This document shows positions 51,635 to 64,000 of a stretch of DNA of 64,000 nt, in pieces. Positions within the stretch are counted from its first letter, which is position 1, and the number at the start of each line of letters is the position of its first letter. A program made the translations under genes and the position numbers. The notes under the pieces were generated by a model. The model was not told where the DNA came from. It did not search any database and saw only the letters and a program-made list of their open reading frames with translations. This DNA comes from Chelydra serpentina (taxonomy: Eukaryota; Chordata; Testudines; Chelydridae): NCBI GenBank assembly GCA_037349315.1, contig JBAIAC010000132.1:434001-498000 (forward strand), written 5' to 3'.

Positions 51635-52280
51635 TTGACTGACACAGGTATCTCATGCCACATCTACTTCTGTTCTCATTGAGTGATCATTTCCCCTTGT
51701 TTGCTCACACCAGCTTCCACAACAGACGCACTGCTGTGCAGTTGTGTAAGTGTGTCCGTGACTGAACAGCAAGAATTTCTGCTCATTTCCCTTCTGGCTG
51801 GAGCATGATGAGAGTGTGTTTGTGGTTAATGAGGGTGCTGTAGATTGTTGTCCATTTCCTGCCTTGATAATTCAGACAGTCCCTTTCCCGTCATATCCCC
51901 AGTACAGCAGTGATTGCAATAGCAGGGGCAGGTTTTCTCTGGGGTACTGACCTTTGGCAGAGGGTTGGTGGCTCCTTTCTTTCCTCACCCTGGAGGGAAC
52001 TCAGATTTTTATTCCATGCTTAACCTTTCAAGGAATAACAACAGCAGCATGAAGAAAGAGGAGAGCGAATATCTCACTGTCCGGGCTGAAGGTGGCCACG
52101 TCCCCTCTCTCTGACCAATGTCATTGCAGGAGAGGAGGTTGCAATGGAATCGAATGCCCTGGCTCAGACAAGAGACACAGGGAGGTTTTGCTGTTCATGG
52201 ATCTGTGCAAAGGATATCTGTCTCTGTGTGAAACTGGGGAGGGGAATGAAACACCCACACGGTGGGGCAATGCCCTAAGG

Positions 52281-52881
52281 CAGTGATCTGAAAATTGCGG
52301 GTTGAGACCCAGCACTACTCTGTGGAATTTCAGGCATTGGTTCACGGCGGCTCTGGTCAGCACCATTGACCAGGCTGTTAAAACTCCCATCAGTGGTGCT
52401 GTCCGGCTAAGGCAGGCTAGTCCCGATCTGTTCTGACATCGCTCTGCGCCCCGGAAGAGGCCAGCAGCAGTCCGGCTCCTAGGCGGAGGGGCCAGGGGGC
52501 TCTGTGCGCTGTCCCCACCACAAGCGCCGGCACCGCACTCCCATTGGCCAGTTCCCAGCCAATCCGGAGCTGGGGTGGGATTTGCCTGTGGGCAAGAGCT
52601 GCGTGGAGCCACTTGCGTGCCTCCGCCTAGGAACCGGGCTGCTGCTGGTTCACTTCTGGGGCGCAGCATGGACCACAGTGCCAGGACAGGCAGGAAGCCG
52701 ATCCTTGAACCCCCGCTGCGCCACTGACCCGGAGCCACCTGAGGCAACCCAGTGCCCCTGCCCCAATCCGCTACCCTGCGCTCCTCTCCTCTTCGTTCCT
52801 TGGTGCCGGCCCTGACAGCGGGCACACAGAAATGCCCCGGCAGGTGCCCTGGCGCCCATGGGCACCGCGTTGGGACCACTG
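52281..52881. mobile_element. Probable hAT-type element
   Basis: Ends CAGTGATCTGAAAATTG and GGGACCACTG are inverted and hAT-like. The target duplication is not convincing (CCCTAAGG against ACTTAGCG). It forms the junction between the Ser block and the broken zinc-finger exon. Confidence 0.5.
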
Positions 52882-53267
52882 ACTTAGCGGAATCTGATAA
52901 GGCTCAGATGTGGAGTGGCTGATAAGGTGCGAGGCCCGATTGAAGTGTTTCCTGCACTCGGGAGCATGTGTAGGGTGTCTAGCCAGTGTGGAGTCACCGA
53001 TGTCTAATAAGGTTTGAGCTCCCATTGAACCCTTTCCCGCACTCAGGGCTGTAGCAGGTTCATTCTCTCACATGTAATAAGGTCTGAGAGGCTACTGAAG
53101 GTTTTCCTCTGGCCTGTGATGACTCTCACAGGCTTTTGCTTTTTCTGGGAGTGCACAACTCCCGGAAACATTCCCTTTGGATCTTCCTGATAACGTTCCA
53201 TGTGGTTCTACTTGCTCAGCATCTTCCTGCTGGGGTGTCCCCTCGTTGTCACTCCCCATCCCAACAC
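52882..53267 (-). pseudogene. KRAB zinc-finger gene, last-exon remnant
   Basis: After an acceptor CATCAG at 53268-53273 the minus strand encodes a linker typical of reptile KRAB zinc-finger proteins (QQEDAEQVEPHG, SGRSKGNVSG). An extra base at 53100/53101 shifts the frame and a stop follows at once. Behind it are two decayed C2H2 fingers: ECGKGFNGSSNLIRH at 52998-53047 and PECRKHFNRASHLISH at 52915-52962. The finger array ends where the hAT-like element begins, so most fingers are lost. Confidence 0.8.
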
Positions 53268-53676
53268 CTGATGGGAGACGGAGAGAATCCAGACATAGGT
53301 CACTCCCTGTGCCGGAGAGAAAGGAAATCTCAGAGAGAGGAATGGAAAAAGGGATGAACAAACCAAAATATGTGCGGGAGAGAGCAAACCTATCAGGAGC
53401 TGATTTTCCCTAAAACGTCCCCTTCCTTTCTCTCCTCTGGGGATCAGTTCTGGGTCCGAATCTCACCAGAAATCTCAGGGGACAGTGAGATTGGGGCAGG
53501 ACCTGCTGTCAGTTGTCAGTCAGGATAGGTGGGAAGCATGAGTGACATCTGCCTAACGATCCCACATCTGCAGGGAACAATCCTGAACTTGGAGAGCTCA
53601 CAAGGTCTTTGTAGGGCATCCCAAATGTTTCCTGTATTCATGGACAGTTTTTGAGTCAGTTTAACCAATTCCCTAC

Positions 53677-53790
53677 CTGTGCAGGCAGCTCTCGGGAGCA
53701 CTTCTTTCTCAGAGCCCTGGAGGTCTGGGATCCACGGCTCTTCCCCTCATTCCAGCTGCGAGATCACATCAGGTTTGGAAACTGGAAACC
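53677..53790 (-). pseudogene. KRAB-B exon with in-frame stop
   Basis: Bounded by AG at 53791-53792 and GTAGGG at 53671-53676 (minus strand). It encodes GFPVSKPDVISQLE, then a stop (TGA at 53747-53749) where an Arg codon is usual, then [11 protein letters not shown]. The frame continues open to the donor. The B box helps the A box contact the TRIM28 co-repressor in functional family members. Confidence 0.82.
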
Positions 53791-54274
53791 CTGCTCAAGG
53801 CAAAGAAAACAAGGGAGGTCAGTGTAATTTGTGGGATACTTGTCACAAGGAATATTCCATGGTTTTAACCCCTGCTCGTTTTTAAGTAGTAATATCCCAA
53901 GGCCATCTTCCTTGACTTAAAGTGGCAGGAGAGTTGTTATTATTATAAATCATATTCATTACCTTTGTGCCTAAGGACCAAGTAAGAAGTGGGTCCCCAT
54001 TGTGCTAGGCAAGGTACAAACCCAGAATAGTAGATGGCCCATGCCCTGAAGAATTTACAATCTAAATAGACAAGACAGACACAGAATGGGGGAAGAGGTA
54101 GAACCCACCAGCAGAGTGAACTATGTGAAGGCAGAGTGACAGATCTGATGAACACAGGCATATCTCTTGAAACTATTGTATTTAATGTTATGACTAGGGC
54201 CAGTGTTATCTGGAAATTGCCGCTTTTACTGCATTTTTTTACTGGAAATACTCTTCATTTCTGGAATCACCCTT

Positions 54275-54772
54275 TGTCACGGAGTATAGGGGAGTCCGGC
54301 CCTGCACCCCTCTTCCCCGGATTGACTGGGAGTCTCAGCCAGCCAGTAGAACAGAAGGTTTATTAGAGATGCCAGGAACACAGTCCAACCAGAGCTTGTC
54401 AGTACATCCAGGACCCCTCAGTCGGGTCCATCCGGGGGGCAGGCCTGGGGGCTCCCTGCATTTCGCCCCACAGCTCCAAATGGGGCAGGGAGGCCAGACC
54501 CTGTCTGCCCCCCTCCCCTCCTCTTCCCAAGCCAGCTCCAAACTGAAAACACACAGACAAAAGCTCCAGGAGGCTCTTCCCCTCCCCCCGGGGCTCCTCC
54601 TCTCGCCTTTTGTCCATTCTCCCAGCCAAAGGTGTCACCTCCCCAACCCCCGTCCTGGCTCATGTTACAGCCCCAGGTAAAGTCTCCCTTTCCTAATGCA
54701 ATGCCGCAGGTCCCAGGGAACCTCCCCACAAACCTCCCAGGTTGAATCCACCTCACTCTCTACTCCGTCACA
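54275..54772 (-). mobile_element. Solo LTR of the 16636-21617 retrotransposon family
   Basis: Starts TGTCACGGAGTATAGGGG, keeps the minus-strand AATAAA, and ends CTCCGTCACA. CCCTT stands on both sides (54270-54274 and 54773-54777), a 5-bp duplication. Its middle third differs from the 566-bp LTRs, so it belongs to a different subfamily. Confidence 0.92.
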
Positions 54773-54777
54773 CCCTT

Positions 54778-57094
<2,317 letters not shown>

Positions 57095-57359
57095 TCACAG
57101 CCCCACTATTCGTGGAGGAGAGGAGCCAATCAAAGGGAAGCTCTGGGTGGCTCACAGTCAGGAGTCCCACCCCCACCCCACTCAGAGCATCCAGAAAACA
57201 CCAGGGGGAGGGGACGAAGAGAGAGCCCCTTGTCTCTCCCAGCAGATCCATCACACACCTACTAGCGTGAGACTGATAGGGGAGATGGAGGCCCGAGCAG
57301 AGTGCAGGGAAAGCTCGCTGGGAGAAAGCTCAACACTGTTCTCATTGTGAGGAGCTGGA

Positions 57360-58652
57360 CAGGGCCAGCCTTGGTGGTGGGCGGACTAGGCGACGGTCCA
57401 GGGGGACATTGCTGAGGGGATACCTCTAGCAGGGGTGTCCTGTCTCTCCTCTCCCCACTGCCCTGCCCCCTCCCCCCACTGGGAGCTGCCCCTGGCCAAG
57501 CTGCTCCCAGGAGCCACCTGTGTGCTGTGCAGGGGGTGTTGCTGATGTCGGGGTGGGCCCATCCTCCTGCCCCTGTACCCAGTCTCTGCTGAGCTGAGGG
57601 GTGGGGGGACAAGAGTCTGCGCTGCTGCCTCTGGGTCAGGAGTGGGAGCTGCTGGCCGCTGCTGCTGTCTGAACGAGCCTTCAGACTAGTGAGTGCTGCT
57701 GTGTGTAAAGTGACAGTGTGCTGTGTCTCACACTCCTCCCCGCCACACACACACACACACACTGTATCTCACACACACAATGTGTCTCTTTCACACTCTC
57801 CCCACACACACACTCACCCCACAAGAGACACTTCAATTATTGTTATTACTGCTTGGGACTTCCGGTCTAATTAGCTGGAAGATTCATTTTACATTTAAAA
57901 CATTCTGTAAAGGAACCTCTGTTTCCAAATGTGCGTCAATGCTAATGAGGTCTAATCAGAACCACATTCTAAAAAGGGGGTGCCCAGAGCGGGAAAATTA
58001 AGCTCTCTATGGAATACTCCAGCAGGAATCATCCCTCTACTGATGATCAAGCCATGAGAGACTCATCAGACCCTACCACTCTTGTTAAGGATGGGAGTAG
58101 AACTAGATTTGTAACTTTTGCATAGGGCTTTATAGAATTTCTCTATGCTTGGGGATTCAGAACTTTAATTGTAACTTGTATGTGTGAATGTCTGTGTGGT
58201 CACTGCCCTTGGTCTGTGTGTGTTCCTGGACTATACATGTGAAGCGAGTAGCCGAGGTGACTTTCACTCTGTTAAGTTTGGAACTGTAGCCAGCAGAGGC
58301 GGACCCAGGGCGGTGTAATACCACATTACAACATGCACTTTCAATAAAAGAAAAGGCTGCTCACTACACCACATACCAGGCCACCCTTACCTCTGCGCTG
58401 CTGCTGGCGGTGGCTTTGCCTTCAGAGCTGGGCACTTGGTCAGCAGCCACTGCTATCAGGCCGCCCTGCCAGGGCTTAATCTGTGCTGGGGCTGAGCTCC
58501 GGCCGCTCTTTCAATACAAAGTAAGCACCGGAGGGAGGCATCGGGGCCTGGAGGGGATGGTGGGGAGCTCATGAGGGCCAGGGGTGATGGGGGGGGGGGG
58601 GCACCAAAATATAAGTTTGCCCAGGGTGCCATTTTCTCCAAGGCCAGCCCTG
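57360..58652. mobile_element. hAT-type element, 1.29 kb, non-coding
   Basis: Ends CAGGGCCAGCCTTGG and CCAAGGCCAGCCCTG (13 of 15 inverted). GAGCTGGA occurs exactly on both sides (57352-57359 and 58653-58660). No transposase frame. A CA/CT tract lies at 57744-57810 inside. It sits just upstream of the KRAB-A exon. Confidence 0.92.
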
Positions 58653-58744
58653 GAGCTGGATACGGCAGGATGGGGCATATCCCCTAAGACAGGAGTCCCT
58701 GGACCTCTGGGGAGCTGTAAGCAGGTTTCAGGGGGTCCTCCAAG

Positions 58745-58935
58745 CAGGGCCAGTGTTAGACTCGCTTGGGCCTGAGGCAGAAAGATGAAACCTCCCTGCA
58801 TGGGGCTGAAGGCTGGGCCCTGAGCCCTGCCCCCAGGGGCTGAAGCCGAAGTATGAGCAATTACCTTTGTGGGGGGGCCTGTCACATGGGGCCCCAGGCA
58901 CTTGCCCTGGTTACCACCCCCTAATGCCAGCCCTG
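58745..58935. mobile_element. Short hAT-like element
   Basis: Ends CAGGGCCAGTGTTAG and CTAATGCCAGCCCTG, related to the ends of the 57360 element. No target duplication seen. Confidence 0.55.
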
Positions 58936-59295
58936 GCTTTTATATGCAGAGAAACATGGCGATGCAGGGTCGTGGGGGGGTTATAGCGTGTTGAGGGGGC
59001 TCAGACAGAAAAAGCTTAAGAACCCTCCTTAAGCCTCATTGGTGGGTGCCCCCCTAGATCTAGATCTCAGAGCAGCCGCTGGTTACTCAGGTGAGGCTCC
59101 AGCACTGGGATCTGGTCCATTTCCCAGCCCCACCTAGGTGGGTTGTTTCCTGTTCCACAAATTAGGGCATTTCCACCTTCCAACCTCATGGGTCCGTTGC
59201 TAGAATCGAGGCCACTTATTAAACATCTCCCAGCAGGTTTGCCCCACCCAGGCCTCCTCCCAGTCTCCATCCTGTGAATTTCGTCCCGCCCCAAC

Positions 59296-59418
59296 TAGGG
59301 TGACCAGATGTCCTGATTTTATAGGGACAGTCCTGATTTTGGGGTCTTTTTCTTATATAGGCTCCTATTACCCCCCACCCCCGTCCCAATTTTTCACATT
59401 TGTTGTCTGGTCACCCTA
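59296..59418. mobile_element. hAT-type MITE, copy 3
   Basis: TAGGGTGACCAGATGTCC...GTCTGGTCACCCTA. A second terminal piece of the same family lies at 59468-59499. Target duplication is not recognisable. Confidence 0.88.
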
Positions 59419-59689
59419 GTGTGCGTGTGTGTGTGCACTATTTGCATCCTTGTGCCACTTCCCTCTCAAATTTTTCACACTTGCTGTCTGGTCATCCTAG
59501 CTGCAACCTCCAAACCAGACAATGCAAACGTTCCCATCTCCGGTGTATTTGCTGTCCCTCTTCCTCCCGCAGGAACCCACCAGCAACCCCCGATAATCCC
59601 TACCTGAACTGGCTCCTCTGCAGCCATTTCTCTACCCTGTCCCATGGGAGGACGGGATGAACTGGAGCAAAACACGGACATTATTCTGC

Positions 59690-59960
59690 AGCCTGGCAGG
59701 GTGAGAAGGGCAGGTGTGGAGGTTTCAGAACAGGCTTTAATTAATTTCACAGCACGATTGCCCCAGGCTTTTTCCCTGCAGACAGACACCCTAGAGTCTG
59801 CCATGCTGAGAAAATGCTCGATCTCTTTATTACAGTGGAGACCTGGCCCCTCCTGCCAGGCTAAACCCACAGAGACATTTTAAACCTCTTTTCTCCCTCC
59901 CCCCATTCTGTAACAAAGCATCTGAACACAATGCTAGAAAAAAGCAGAGCCAAAGTATTT
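59690..59960. repeat. Duplicated segment (also at 38250-38500)
   Basis: Diverged second copy of the segment. No coding content evident. Confidence 0.72.
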
Positions 59961-60954
59961 ACTGTGGGGGACTCCCTTGGACACTGACCCCACGGCAGCC
60001 ACATCCCAGTAGGAGGGATATGGAGTCAGGAACTGGGTTTTCCTCTGTTTGAGCCTCATCTTTTCCACAGGAAAATGATTTCACCCAGGGTGCAGTAATA
60101 CATCTGTCTGGGCAGATTAGAGATCTGGAAATCTCTCTCAAAACTCTTCTCTCCCATGGCTCCTTTCAGTCTCTCTTTCTCCTTTTCCCTGTCCCCTCTC
60201 CCTGCCCGTCTGGTAGGAAAGTCCCATTCCTGGGTTGTTTGCTCCCCCAAGGCTGGATTTGCTCCTGCAATTGCTAATGGGACGAGAAATGAGGGGGGAG
60301 GGTCTGTTTGAGTAGAGTCATTTTAAGGCCAGACCCCAGCATTCTCCCCTCATTTCTTCCAGTTACCTGGAATCTCTGGCTCAGAATTTAGTATTAACAG
60401 GGCTCAGGGCTGCCCGAGGGGGCTGGTGCCAGCTGGAGAAAGTCATCACCTGGGCCGGGCAGAGAAGAAGGTTTAATTAAGGTCACTTCCCAGCACAGAC
60501 CCCGCTGGGGGAGCAGCAGCTGCTAAGCCTGGTCGGCCAGATCACGATGGAGGCTGCAGCGTCTGACCCAGGAAGCTGAACCCCAATATCCTGAGCAGAG
60601 AGGGACAGGGCGTTGGAGCAGCCTTCCCTCCTTGAGCTCTCTGGGGGGAGCAGCTAATGAGAGCCCCTCCTCACAGGGGGAATTGCTGATCTCATTTGCC
60701 CCACTGTCCATCTGGAGTCACTCCTCGTCTGTCCAGGCAGTGACTCTGGATTAACAGTGGTGTCCGTGACACCAGGTTTCAGGAAGAACGAGTCCAGAGC
60801 GCTGTGGGAGAGACGGTTGTGGGGCAGAGCGAACCCCCTTCCCCCTCCCGCACCCCCAGATCTAAGACAAGGACTCGGGGGATGAATTTTCCCAATGGAA
60901 CCGGACGTTTCCGTAGTTTTCCAGAGGGGAGAAAAGCAGAATCGGTGATGTCAC
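59961..60954. other. Unassigned non-coding sequence
   Basis: No exon, tRNA or repeat family clearly recognised. A weak KRAB-like echo at 60870-60955 is described among the findings. Confidence 0.35.
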
Positions 60955-62165
60955 ATTCCCAGCCCCCCAGCCAGGGGCCCCAGACCCCCCCAGAGCCCAT
61001 ACCCCGAGCCAGGGGCCCCAGACCCCCCCCAGAGCCCGGAGCCCCAGCCAGGGGCCCCAGACCCCCCCAGAGCCCAGACCCCGAGCCAGGGGCCCCAGAC
61101 CCCCCCCAGACCCCCCCCCAGAGCCCAGACCCCCCCCAGAGCCCAGACCCCCAGCCAGGGACCCCAGACCCGCCCAGAGCCCAGACCCCCAGCCAGGGGC
61201 CCCCGAACCCCCCCAGAGCCCAGCCCCCAGCCAGGGGCCCCAGACCCCCCCAGAGCCCAGACCCCGAGCCAGGGGCCCCAGACCCTCCCCAGACCCCGAG
61301 CCAGGGGCCCCAGACCCCCCCCAGAGCCCAGACCCCCCCCAGAGCCGCAGCCAGGGGCCCCAGACCCCCCCCAGAGCCCAGACCCCGAGCCAGGGGCCCC
61401 AGACCCCGAGCCAGGGGCCCCAGACCCCCCCCCAGAGCCCAGACCCCCAGCCAGGGGTCCCAGACCCCCCCCAGTGCCCAGAGCCCCAGCCAGGGGCCCC
61501 AGACCCTCCCCAGACCCCGAGCCAGGGGCCCCAGACCCCCCCCCAGAGCCCAGACCCCCAGCCAGGGGCCCCAGACCCCCCCCAGAGCCCAGAGCCGCAG
61601 CCAGGGGCCCCAGACCCCCCCAGAGCCCAGACCCCGAGCCAGGGGCCCCAGACCCCCCCCCAGAGCCCCAGCCAGGGGCCCCAGACCCCCCCCAGCCAGC
61701 GGCCCCAGACCCCCCCCAGGAGCCCCAGACCCCCCCCAGAGCCCAGACCCCGAGCCAGGGGCCCCAGACCCCCCCCCCAGAGCCCCAGCCAGGGGCCCCA
61801 GACCCCCCCCAGAGCCCAGACCCCCAGCCAGGGGCCCCAGACCCCCCCCAGGGGCCCCAGACCCCGAGCCAGGGGCCCCAGACCCCCCCCCAGACTCCCA
61901 ACCAGGGGCCCCAGACCCCCCCAGAGCCCAGACCCCCAGCCAGGGGCCCCAGACCCCCCCCAGAGCCCAGACCCCCAGCCAGGGACCCCAGACCCACCCA
62001 GAGCCCAGACCCCCAGCCAGGGGCCCCCGAACCCCCCCAGAGCCCAGCCCCCAGCCTGGGGCCCCAGACCCCCCCAGAGCCCAGACCCCGAGCCAGGGGC
62101 CCCAGACCCTCCCCAGGGGCCCCAGACCCCCCCCCCAGAGCCCAGTCCCCAGCCAGGGGCCCCCC
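60955..62165. repeat. 38-bp minisatellite, C-rich
   Basis: About 31 units of 36-39 bp: CCCCCCCAGAGCCCAGACCC then CGAGCCAGGGGCCCCAGA. Frames of 456-563 codons on both strands come from the repeat. It runs up to the CpG island. Confidence 0.95.
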
Positions 62166-62269
62166 AGAGATTCCATGGGACCGAGTCCCCAGAGTCCCTG
62201 GCCAGTGACCCCAGAGCCCCCCAGAGCCCCACCCCCCCAGTGAGAACCGCCCATGGGGGGAGGGGGAGA

Positions 62270-62800
62270 CAATGGGGCGCGGGGGGGAGGGGCAGAGACC
62301 TGCTCAGGGGTTGGGGGGGGGGGACACCCTAGGTGCGGCTCGTGGCTCCCCAGGGAGCAGCAGTAGCGGGAGGAGCTCTGCATCTGCGCATGCGCGACCC
62401 CCCCCCCCCCCCCCCCCCGTCTGCGCATGCCCAGCGGCGGGAGATACAAACCGCTCCAACGGCCGCGCACGAGCCAGGCAGAGCCGCAGCGCCCCGCGCG
62501 CGTTCGGAGCCCGGCTCGTCCGCCCCCTGCCTGACGTCACTTCCGGTCCCGGGAGAGTCAGGAACTACATCTCCCAGCCTGCCTCGGGGCCGCTTCTGCG
62601 CTCTCCAGCCCAGGCAAGAGAGGGTTTCAGCAGCTCGCCCCACCCCCCCGCCCAACGTCACTTCCGCTGCTGGCTCCATTGGGAGCCGGGAGCCCGGGGT
62701 CTGGGCGGGGCCCGTCATTAACCCCTCCGTGCCCGGCCGGGGAGTGACAGACCCGGGGGGGGGGCGGGAAAGTGACTCTCCGCCCCCCCGGGAACCGGGG
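62270..62800. promoter_or_regulatory. CpG-island promoter
   Basis: High CpG density with a palindromic NRF1 site TGCGCATGCGC (62385-62395) and a second half-copy near 62420, a CRE overlapping an ETS/GABP site (TGACGTCACTTCCGG, 62532-62546), a ZNF143-like ACTACATCTCCCAG (62564-62577), and another CGTCACTTCCG at 62656. No TATA box. A C homopolymer lies at 62397-62418. The promoter could drive the minus-strand KRAB gene, a plus-strand gene beyond the window, or both. Confidence 0.75.
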
Positions 62801-63220
62801 GGACTGGGGCCGGCGGGGGGATCAGCTCCCGCCCCCCCCGGTTCCCCGACCCCCCAGTGGCCATTTCCCGTCTCCCCGGGGGGGGGGTTTCCCGCCCTTG
62901 TCCGGGTGGGGGAAGTTGCTGCCCCGGGCTGGGGCTGGGCCGAGGTGCCCGGTCTCTGCCCGGGCGGGGACGGGGGAGCACGTGCCCCCCATGGGCACTG
63001 CCCGGGCCCCGGTGTCCCCAGCCCACCTGCTGCCCCCAAACTGCCCCACCAGCCCATCCCCCACTGCTGCCCCCTTCCCCTGGGCCAGGGTCCCTCCCGC
63101 CCCCCCCCCCGAGAGCAGCTCCCCAAAGGGCTCCCCGCTGCCCTGTGACTGGGGGGGGGGCACTTTGTGTTCATGTGTTGGACAGTCCCGTAAAATCCAG
63201 TCACAGCCCCCCCCTTTCCC
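62801..63220. other. GC-rich shore of the CpG island
   Basis: Many G and C homopolymer runs and scattered CpG. No exon recognised. Confidence 0.4.
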
Positions 63221-63229
63221 TCTAGTTAT

Positions 63230-63720
63230 TTAATAGCAACAGGAAATCTCCCCAGATCTTGGTGTTTCTCTCATGTGATCAGATATGTAATTTGTGACAC
63301 ATTCTCTGCAAATCTCAAATATTGATATAAAATACCCTAAATACTTGCCCCACTTCTCTCTACTTGTCTATTTCTAAGTGAATATGCCCTGAGATTTTCC
63401 CCTGTCGCTCTCCTTATAAAATACTAAAACAATCAGATTTACACCTTTTCTCAGATTCTTAAATATAAATATGGATATAAAATGTTGCCCATTTCCTCTC
63501 TCTTCATGTATCAAATATTGATGTGAAACACTCAGATTTTACCTCCTATCAACCACTGATATAAAATCCCTCTGATTTTCCACTATCCTGTCTATAATTT
63601 GCAAAAATGGATCCAAAATCCCTCAGATTTCCACCCTTTCTCTTTAATTTCTGAACATTGATCTCAAATCTCAGGATTTCTTTCTTTCAACCTCATTATC
63701 AAATGTCAGTTACAAATCCT
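63230..63720. repeat. Degenerate AT-rich tandem repeat
   Basis: Recurrent AATATTGATATAAAAT and CCCTCAGATTTTCCACC-like motifs at intervals of about 60-80 bp, much decayed. Confidence 0.6.
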
Positions 63721-64000
63721 TTTGTGTTTGGGGCTGTTCCCCATGTTTCTAAATCCCAGCAAATTCTCCTTCCTTGGAGGGAACCTGTTGCTCTGAATCG
63801 TTCTCCATCTTGGATGTTGCAGGGGGTTAAATTTTGCAGTGATCATCTTTCTCCTCTCTCTCCTTTCAGAATCATTTCTTCCCCCCCCCTTTCTCTCTGT
63901 TAAACTGTTTGCCAATGAAAGAGACCAGCCACCTATTTAATACACATCAAACCCAGAGGCCACCCCCTGTTTGGGGATAAATGGCCCACACCTGGTAACA

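Larger units (their letters stand above)
49330..52280 (-). repeat. Ser - transposon - Thr duplication block, inverted copy
   Basis: Reverse arrangement of 23550-26680: flank, CR1 tail (49640-49718), Thr, D1, Ser, flank with GCCCTGGCTCAGACAAGAGA. It carries its own insertion at 50121-50420. Confidence 0.88.

Noticed and set aside
60779..62470. Overlapping 348- to 563-codon Gly/Trp- and Pro-rich frames on both strands
   Set aside because: Artefacts of the 38-bp C-rich minisatellite.
62329..63233. Several overlapping frames across the CpG island
   Set aside because: GC-rich DNA rarely contains stops; all frames are similarly open and none resembles a protein.

Overview
The window looks like GC-rich nuclear DNA of a reptile, most likely a cryptodiran turtle. 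The basis is the chicken-repeat-1 (CR1) LINEs, a tRNA-headed SINE with a CR1-type tail of the kind known from cryptodiran turtles, hAT-type non-autonomous transposons and Pol III tRNA genes with internal A and B boxes. There is no bacterial gene organisation. Species assignment is inference. I see no intact protein-coding host gene. Nearly all long open frames are by-products of GC-rich minisatellites.

The main content is a scattered tRNA gene cluster of about 38 tRNA genes, pseudogenes and fragments: iMet, Met, Val, Ala, Thr, Lys, Phe, Tyr, Ser, Gln, Arg, Leu, Glu, Cys and a few degenerate ones. They sit in blocks that were copied with their flanks, directly and inverted. The main families are Tyr-Val (2.3-2.9 kb and, inverted, 11.2-11.7 kb), Tyr-Phe (11.5-12.0 and 29.2-29.7 kb), Lys-Gln (15.3-16.0 and, inverted, 27.0-28.0 kb), Ala (5.0-5.4 and 42.6-43.0 kb), and a block of about 3 kb, Ser - DNA transposon - Thr (23.5-26.7 kb and, inverted, 49.3-52.3 kb, with partial copies at 29.7-30.9 and 40.9-42.0 kb). 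Several transposons are present in one copy of a block and cleanly absent from another.

Region by region: 0-1.6 kb, an LTR and a 46-bp minisatellite. 2-16 kb, tRNA blocks and CR1 fragments. 16.5-22.3 kb, a nest in which a young LTR retrotransposon (566-bp LTRs, 5-bp target duplication, PBS, PPT, a 1,095-codon defective Gag-Pol frame with integrase before reverse transcriptase/RNase H) sits inside an older related LTR, with a SINE inside the retrotransposon and a MITE inside the older LTR. 22.6-31.5 kb, tRNA blocks, transposons and a short 57-bp array. 31.5-38.2 kb, a large 57-bp minisatellite with a 1,368-bp higher-order repeat. 38.9-40 kb, a CA tract and a 42-bp minisatellite. 40.5-44 kb, more tRNAs. 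45.8-47.6 kb, a G-rich minisatellite of about 77 bp. 48.6-52.3 kb, Cys, Thr and Ser tRNAs. 52.9-57.1 kb, a broken KRAB zinc-finger gene on the minus strand. 57.4-58.7 kb, a hAT element with a perfect 8-bp duplication. 61-62.2 kb, a 38-bp GC-rich minisatellite against a CpG-island promoter at 62.3-62.8 kb (NRF1, CRE, ETS and ZNF143-like sites). 63.2-64 kb is AT-rich.

The tRNA genes would be transcribed by Pol III from internal promoters. Many copies carry mismatches, lost B boxes or altered anticodons, so only about a dozen look functional. All identifications were made by eye; no folding or database search was run.
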